From positions 930,001 to 994,000 of the forward strand of contig JAHRBC010000004.1 of assembly GCA_022702545.1 (NCBI GenBank): a DNA stretch of 64,000 nucleotides, given 5' to 3'. Position 1 is the stretch's first letter; every line of letters starts with the position of its first letter. The notes below the pieces were generated by a model that did no database searches, had not been told where the DNA came from, and saw only the letters and a list, made by a program, of their open reading frames with translations. This DNA comes from Phycomyces nitens. Its lineage: Eukaryota; Mucoromycota; Mucoromycetes; Mucorales; Phycomycetaceae. The position numbers and the translations under genes were made by a program. Positions 58,029-64,000 of the stretch are shown piece after piece.

Positions 58029-58947
58029 ATGCTTAATCCATTCGCTCACGAATTCAAACCGATTGAATCGGATCCCTTACCTAACCTACCAAAGACAGCT
58101 GCACCAGAAAAAAGAAAAGAAAACAAAAGAAAAGAACGTAAAAAGGTTGACAATAGACAAGCAAAGACAACAACAAGCAAACCGAATGGCCAATCATCGT
58201 CTACTTTAAATGCATCACCAAAGCATAGTCTGCCCAAACAAGCACCTGAAAACAAAATTACACAACCAAATGGTTCAAATAACACCAGAATAAAACCACC
58301 AAAGAAAGCATGCCCACCAGGTAAAGCGAAACCCAGCCAGGGCTCAGGTTCTGGTTCATCCTTTACAGATCCTCTCCTTCCAAACTCATCAAGAAGACAT
58401 TCAAAAAAGAATGAGGAGGGAGCCATAACTTTGGCCCCTGTACCTTTGATTTTTGATACGCCTTCAAAATTCATTACTATCGAAACTGCCGTTTACCCTG
58501 TTTTCCAAACACGGCCCGAGCAAATGAAAGAAAGGGGCCAGAATGGCCATTCCTCGGGAGCAGCCAGCGGATTGACCAAACTCGACCATGGGTATGAAAG
58601 ATATATTGGCTGGGTAAGTTGGGATTCTGGTACAAAGATAAAAATAAACGCCAAGAAAAATAGAGAGAATTTAAAGAGACTGGATATAGATCGAACGGTC
58701 CCTTAAAGCATTTGGCACGGTTACTCTGGTGGGCATGGAGAGTGCTATTGTAGATGTAGTGTCAATGGTGACCATACTTCAGAACCGAAGTATAGGCGAG
58801 CATGAAGGTAACACCCAACCGATAGTTCTCCTTTTTTATACATATATTTTATATTTATCCCCTTGTTTATCAGAGGTCGAGACTTTTCCAATGAGATATG
58901 GGAAGCGTTGGACGTGTGGCATTCAAGTTAGGTTACATGTAATATAA
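58029..58947 (+). CDS. PAM2-motif protein with Alba-like C-terminal domain
   Basis: Exons 58029..58613, 58690..58807 and 58874..58947 join in phase to 258 residues. The protein opens MLNPFAHEFKP, a full match to the PAM2 consensus xxLNxxAxEFxP that binds the MLLE domain of poly(A)-binding protein. Residues 20-130 are Lys/Pro/Ser-rich and disordered. Residues about 145-258 fit an Alba fold: strand FITIETAVYPVF, helix YERYIGWIERSLKAFG, then TVTLVGMESAIVDVVSMVTILQNR, and a final hairpin FPMRYGKRWTCGIQVRL. Splicing of the first intron (GTAAGT to ATAG) is required to restore the domain; read through, the frame stops. A role in mRNA binding with Pab1 is inferred. The Alba call rests on pattern only. 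Confidence 0.72.
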
Positions 58948-59081
58948 ATGTATAAATGTATAAATGTAATAAAAGGGGGGGCACAGCATAAAGCAAAATC
59001 ATATTGTAAGCTGTTCTTTTCAGTTATTCTCTATTTGTAATCTCTTTGTCGGAATTTCACTGGTTTGTGGAATACCATATC

Positions 59082-62000
59082 ATGTCTTTATCAACATCTA
59101 GACGAATGCAAGATACTAATGAGAATGGCACCGAAATGATGCCTATATTCGATCTAGACCATCTCATCGACACTCTAGACGCCCGAAACTCGATTTCCTC
59201 TTGCAATATCTCCACAGACGACGACGACACTGAGAGTCTCGAAAGCTGCGATAGTATCCCTCCTCGATCCTTTAATCGCCCAGAAATGCAAGGCGAATCA
59301 TATTACAATCGTACAGAGAACGAATCAGAATCCTCCCAGACATACTACATCCCTCCAAGGATTCATGATGTAGAGGCACAGCAGAGATTAGTCTCTGGTG
59401 AACAAGACAATGAAGATCTAGAAAAGGAAATGAAGCCTACAAAGGTTGGTTTTCATCCAATCAAATCTGGTGACGGTTCATGCTAACATTTCTTGAAGAA
59501 TTCGAATAGAAAATGGGGCTGCCTTGTATTCTTGGCCGTTTTGCTTACTGGCTGGGCGATATGGACCCTGAGCCTCAGTAGATTGAGCCCAGGTAATTTG
59601 CTTGTGATAATAAAAGTTAATAATATTATTTTATATATTAAACATTAATTGCATTAGATGCTGCCGTGGAATCAAATTCTTCTGAGCCTAGGCACATTGA
59701 TTTTGAGGACATATTCAAGGATGATTTTATACCCATACGATCTCAGCTTGAATGGGTCAAGAACGGTATGCCAAATGCTTGGAGAGAATAATTAGTCATT
59801 GTATTTATATCTCTTGATCCAGGCCCGCAGGATGGTGTCTATACCTACAGAGATCCTGCAACAAACGATATATTACTCGAGTCTGTCGAAAAGAGAGGGA
59901 GTCGGATATTCGTAAAAGCCAAGGATCTTGTAATTAATTAAAAGCCGCGGCAGAGCGTTTACTGCAACTGCAACAACAACTAAGACCATCATATAAATTT
60001 CTATATTTATGTATATGTGATATAGATTTTCAATGACTTTCCATTGGAAGTAAGCTCATTTGAGATCTCCCAGGACTCACAATATGTTATGCTAGTTACA
60101 GACAGAGTCCAGGTAGATAAGAAAGGTGTAGAAATGTTTGTTAAAAGGGACCAAAGATATTGACACGATTGATAATTAGCAATGGAGATACTCTTACCGT
60201 GCCAATATCTACATATACTCTATCGCAGATAAGACTATATTTCCCTTGACTCCATACTCTACAGTAGCCTACATTCCACAAATATCTTATGCAGCATGGA
60301 GTCCTACTGGCCACCAATTGGTAAGAAATCTGAATAACCATACCAATCCAGCTTCTCATCGTACCCACAGGCCTACGTAATGGAAAATGACATTTACACG
60401 ACTGATCTAAGGCGACATCGTCGGATAACCTTTGATGGGTCTGCTACAGTGTTTAATGGAGTACCTGATTGGGTATATGAAGGTAAGATATGATGGACCA
60501 AATGACCCATAATTCATCGTTGTTGCAGAGGAAATCTTTGCTACAAATTTTGCCTTCTGGTGGTCTCCAGATTCAAGCCACCTGGCCTTCTTAAGGTTCA
60601 ACGAAACAGATGTACCCGAGTACACCATGCAGCTATACACTGCATCAGATAAGAGCTACCCTGACGAAATAAAGATAAAATATCCCAAAGTAAATATCAG
60701 ACGTCCAAGAAGTGTTCAATATCTGAGCTTATTATTTTGATAGGCTGGTTCTCCAAATCCGATTGCATCCCTGCATGTCCACTCTTTGGTCAGTAGAACT
60801 TCTGTCATGGTCACAAAGCGCCCTGCACAGAATTCTACACTACAATCAAGCAGCCTGTATAAAGAATTCGAGGACAACAATCGACTTATTACAGATGTTA
60901 TATGGGCAACCGACACAAACACATCGCTTTTGTTTAAGCAGACCAACCGAGTCCAAGACCACGAAATAACCAGCCTTGTTACTATCGCACCCTCTCTGAA
61001 CGAATCCAGAATTGACCTTGTTAGTGAATATATTCCAGAAGATAAGGGATGGATTGAATCTGGACGAAATATGGTGTTCTTGGAGACCAAATCAAATGGA
61101 ACAGCTATTCAATACCTCGATATTTCTGACAATGGGAATGGGTTTATGCACCTTGCTTTGTTTACAGCAGGCGTAAACAAGGACCCAACCCCCCCTTTAT
61201 GGCTCACTTTTGGTGAATGGGAAGTCGTACCTGGCACAGTTGTTGTCGATAAGAAGAATCGTTTGGTGTAAGATTTCAAAGGAGACTAGCGTGCAATTGA
61301 ACCCGATCCATAAACTTTCTGAATTTCTCTAGTCATTTCATGTCCACCGAACGGTCTCATCTCGAACGACATCTATATACGATATCTCTAAACGCTAAAA
61401 AGCCGGCATCTACAAAGAAGTGTATCACTTGTCCGAAAGATCCTAAAGAGTATGCTTACTATGATACAAAGTTCTCTCCAATGGGTGGCTATTTCCTCTT
61501 GAATTACCTCGGGCCGCATGTGCCCACTGCAGTAGTCAGAAAAGTCAGCAACTCTACTTTTGAGAATGTGGTTCAAGACAACCACCATATAAAACAACTG
61601 CTTAAGAAATACGAGCTTCCAAGAAAGCGCATGGTCCGCGTGAAAAGCGGTGGCGTTGGTATGATTTAAGAAAAACATGCGGTAAATTGCATACACTTAC
61701 GTGCTACTTTTGTTTAAAAGAAATGACAGCCATGGAATTACTACCCCCAGACTTTGATATAACCCAACACTATCCTGTCATATTCAATGTATATGGTGGC
61801 CCAGGATCCCAGCTGGCTTCTTACCAATTTGAATTAAATTGGCACAGCTTCCTTGCTAGCCAGCTTAAATACATTGTAGTAACAGTAAGTTCAATATGTA
61901 TAGTAAATTTTCAAGCTAATACCGTCATTCCAGGTCGATGGTCGTGGTACTGGTTTTAAGGGAAGAAAGTACAAGGTTGGAGTACGTGGAAGACTCGGTG

Positions 62001-62861
62001 AACTAGAGGCAATTGACCAGATAAATGCTGCAAAGTAAGTATGAATAGTCATACGAGACTTTATTAATCGAGTGTATATTCTTTTTAGGCACTGGAGTAA
62101 TTTGGATTATGTCGATAAATCAAGAATCGCTATTTGGGGATGGGTATGGAATATAACATAAATGAACATCCAGTTACTTTATACATTTAATAATCAATTA
62201 ATTCTATTATTACAGTCTTTTGGTGGCTTTCTAACTTCAAAAGTTGTCGAGGCTAACAGTGGTTTATTCAGTGCTGCCATGGCCGTAGCTCCTGTAACTG
62301 ATTGGCGATTTTATGGTAAGAATTGGATAAGTTTTGAGGAAATAAAAGGCTATATAAACACTAATTTGTTTTACTCCAGATTCATTTTACACAGAACGAT
62401 ATATGAAAACACCTGAAATGAACCCAAAGGGATATATTAAAAGCGCAGTAAACAACATGACAGGTTTCTCCAATACAGATTTCTTGCTTGCTCATGGCAC
62501 AGGCGATGACAACGGTAATACAAATTATATATATATATATTTCTGGATTAAACATGCTTAACATACTCTCTTTAGTTCACTTTCAAAATTCAGCTGTCTT
62601 AATAGACAAACTGACCAAGGCTAATGTTCGCAACTATAGAGTCCAGTTTTTTACTGACAGCAATCATGCCATTCAATACCACAATGCCAACAAAAACCTG
62701 TACTACCTATTGACAGAGTTTCTTTGGAAAAGGTGAGTCATTATTCTTTGGTGTAAATGTATTAAGTGTCCTGGGATTTTAGCTTTGGAGGGAAAGAGTA
62801 TATTCATCTGCGGCAAGAATCACATGGACGGTTCTTTGGACCCCTGGTAGAGTCTCATTAA
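59082..62861 (+). CDS. Dipeptidyl aminopeptidase, type II membrane protein (Dap2/Ste13 family, S9B)
   Basis: Seventeen exons (59082..59444, 59499..59592, 59658..59765, 59823..59929, 60026..60112, 60180..60320, 60371..60482, 60529..60689, 60744..61267, 61333..61658, 61721..61884, 61934..62034, 62089..62143, 62216..62315, 62380..62514, 62576..62732, 62783..62861) join in phase to 937 residues. A cytosolic acidic N-terminus of about 120 residues precedes one membrane anchor ([15 protein letters not shown]). Then come the beta-propeller with the dipeptide-anchoring WVYEEEIF, and the alpha/beta-hydrolase with nucleophile Ser in GWSFGG (about 782), Asp in GTGDDN (about 857) and His in DSNHA (about 890). 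The triad is complete, so the enzyme should cleave X-Pro or X-Ala dipeptides in the vacuole or Golgi. Dap2 and Ste13 cannot be told apart here. Confidence 0.95.
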
Positions 62862-64000
62862 CAAGAACACTGTCAACAACTTATTTGGCCAAAATCAGAC
62901 TTCAAGCGGGCTATCTTTTTTAAGGCTTGAGAACTTAATAATTTAATTATTATTACACGCACTTTTTTCTTTCTTTTTGCATATCACACAGTCATCACAC
63001 TCGTCAAGAAACTATTCTAAAAAAATATATAAAAACTTTGATTTCTTTTGTCAGAAACAACTCGAAAAAATTATATCTGAAAGCTTGAGATTTTTATGCA
63101 AATATATATTTTAGGCTATTTTTTAAAAATTTAATATGTCTAGTCATAAGTTTATAATTGCATCTAATCATGAGATAACCAGATGAAGTATTATAATGGT
63201 TTGAGAGTACAGCACATTGGTTATTTTGAAAACTATAATCAATACTCTTGAGCAGGATGTCTATGCCAATCTACCCAAAAAAATTTTCTCGTTTAAATAA
63301 ATCTGATGATGGCAATATACTTTGGATAATGATTCTTGTAACTATTCAAAGGTAGACGAGAGCTGAAGGAAGGTATATGGCATCGTACTAATAGTGTGGC
63401 ACCATATTGCCCATATATTATCCCTACTAATAATCTATGAGTATATCTTGGTAGTGCATTAAGTCCAAGACTACTAGCCCAGAGAAATATTAAGAAGCTG
63501 AATCATGTATTTCATTAATGGAAGAGAATACATGTTAAATTAAGCGAAAATAATTGTGTGTTAGTGCCAAATTCTATAGACCAGATGAAAAAGTCAAGGG
63601 TTAGCACGAAATACTATATCCCTCTATCTATGTGTTCTTAGACATGTTTTGTTAAACAACAGTGGTTAAAATACAATGATTGAGTTTAAGAAGTTGTTTT
63701 TACGCTTGGAGGATAGTAAGAAAATTCATTACTATGAGGAGTCTTCAAGTATTAGAATATTTTTACTCATCTAATTATTTTAATGAAATTATGCAAGCTT
63801 TATTTTGTAGACAAAATCCCCGTACTACTTGACAAGGTATGCTCATATACTATAATCAATTAGCATTCACATATCTTACCTATATAGTGGGGTATAATCG
63901 CTCTCATTTTTGGATGGTACAGGAATTGTAGCTATTAATATTGTTAATATATTACTTCTTCTCTTGGAAATTAGGCTTAAAAAATTCCAAACATATTTGA
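62862..64000. other. AT-rich 3' flank, no gene seen
   Basis: A/T-rich to the window end. No frame over 60 codons and no recognised repeat. Confidence 0.45.

Overview
The window is eukaryotic, and almost certainly a fungus. Genes are split by many short introns (about 45-90 nt, GT..AG, often preceded by a CTAA-like branch site). The gene set is fungal (C-14 sterol reductase, Dap2/Ste13-type dipeptidyl aminopeptidase, Vps5, a formin with a DAD). Intergenic DNA is very AT-rich and full of Tc1/mariner debris. The combination fits a Mucoromycota (zygomycete) genome. The species cannot be fixed from sequence alone. There are no operons, CRISPR arrays or prokaryotic signals. All exon coordinates were derived by hand from splice sites and reading-frame phase; for the multi-exon models the phases close exactly, but none is checked against transcripts.

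Layout. 1-14234 is gene-dense: the 3' end of a zinc/quinone-type MDR dehydrogenase; an SMP-domain (Nvj2/TEX2-like) lipid-transfer protein; an unknown 193-aa protein; on the minus strand a coiled-coil protein with a C-terminal SH3BGR/glutaredoxin-like domain; cytosolic PheRS beta; enolase; and the sterol C-14 reductase ERG24. 14235-24235 is accessory DNA. It holds a Tc1 element with both ends and its TA duplication intact (14667-16000), a degenerate repeat field, a collagen-like Gly-X-Y remnant, a decayed reading frame, an acidic two-frame gene of unknown function with a 96-bp internal duplication, and a second Tc1 relic. 24236-33082 holds three minus-strand genes: VPS5 (with a long 15-bp minisatellite coding for EAREA repeats), beta-tubulin and the kinetochore protein CENP-I/Mis6 (19 exons).

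33083-39403 is gene-poor and contains a 3.74-kb structure with about 0.89-kb nearly identical inverted arms. Each arm carries a tRNA-like RNA polymerase III promoter, and the middle holds a second tRNA-like unit joined to a dead Tc1 transposase. Rearranged pieces of the same modules recur at 53430-56425. 39404-49691 returns to genes, all on the minus strand: a Bni1-type formin (18 exons), an F-box protein and an intronless 533-aa membrane protein. 49692-58028 is repeats and AT-rich DNA. 58029-62861 holds two plus-strand genes: a small protein that joins a perfect PAM2 (poly(A)-binding-protein-binding) motif to an Alba-like domain, and a type II membrane dipeptidyl aminopeptidase (17 exons).

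The genes are mostly unrelated housekeeping loci and form no pathway cluster. Two weak themes are the cytoskeleton and chromosome machinery (tubulin, CENP-I, formin) and endosome/vacuole/contact-site functions (Vps5, DPAP, SMP protein). The least explained parts are the long-inverted-repeat element, the PAM2-Alba protein, the acidic two-frame gene and the intronless membrane protein.
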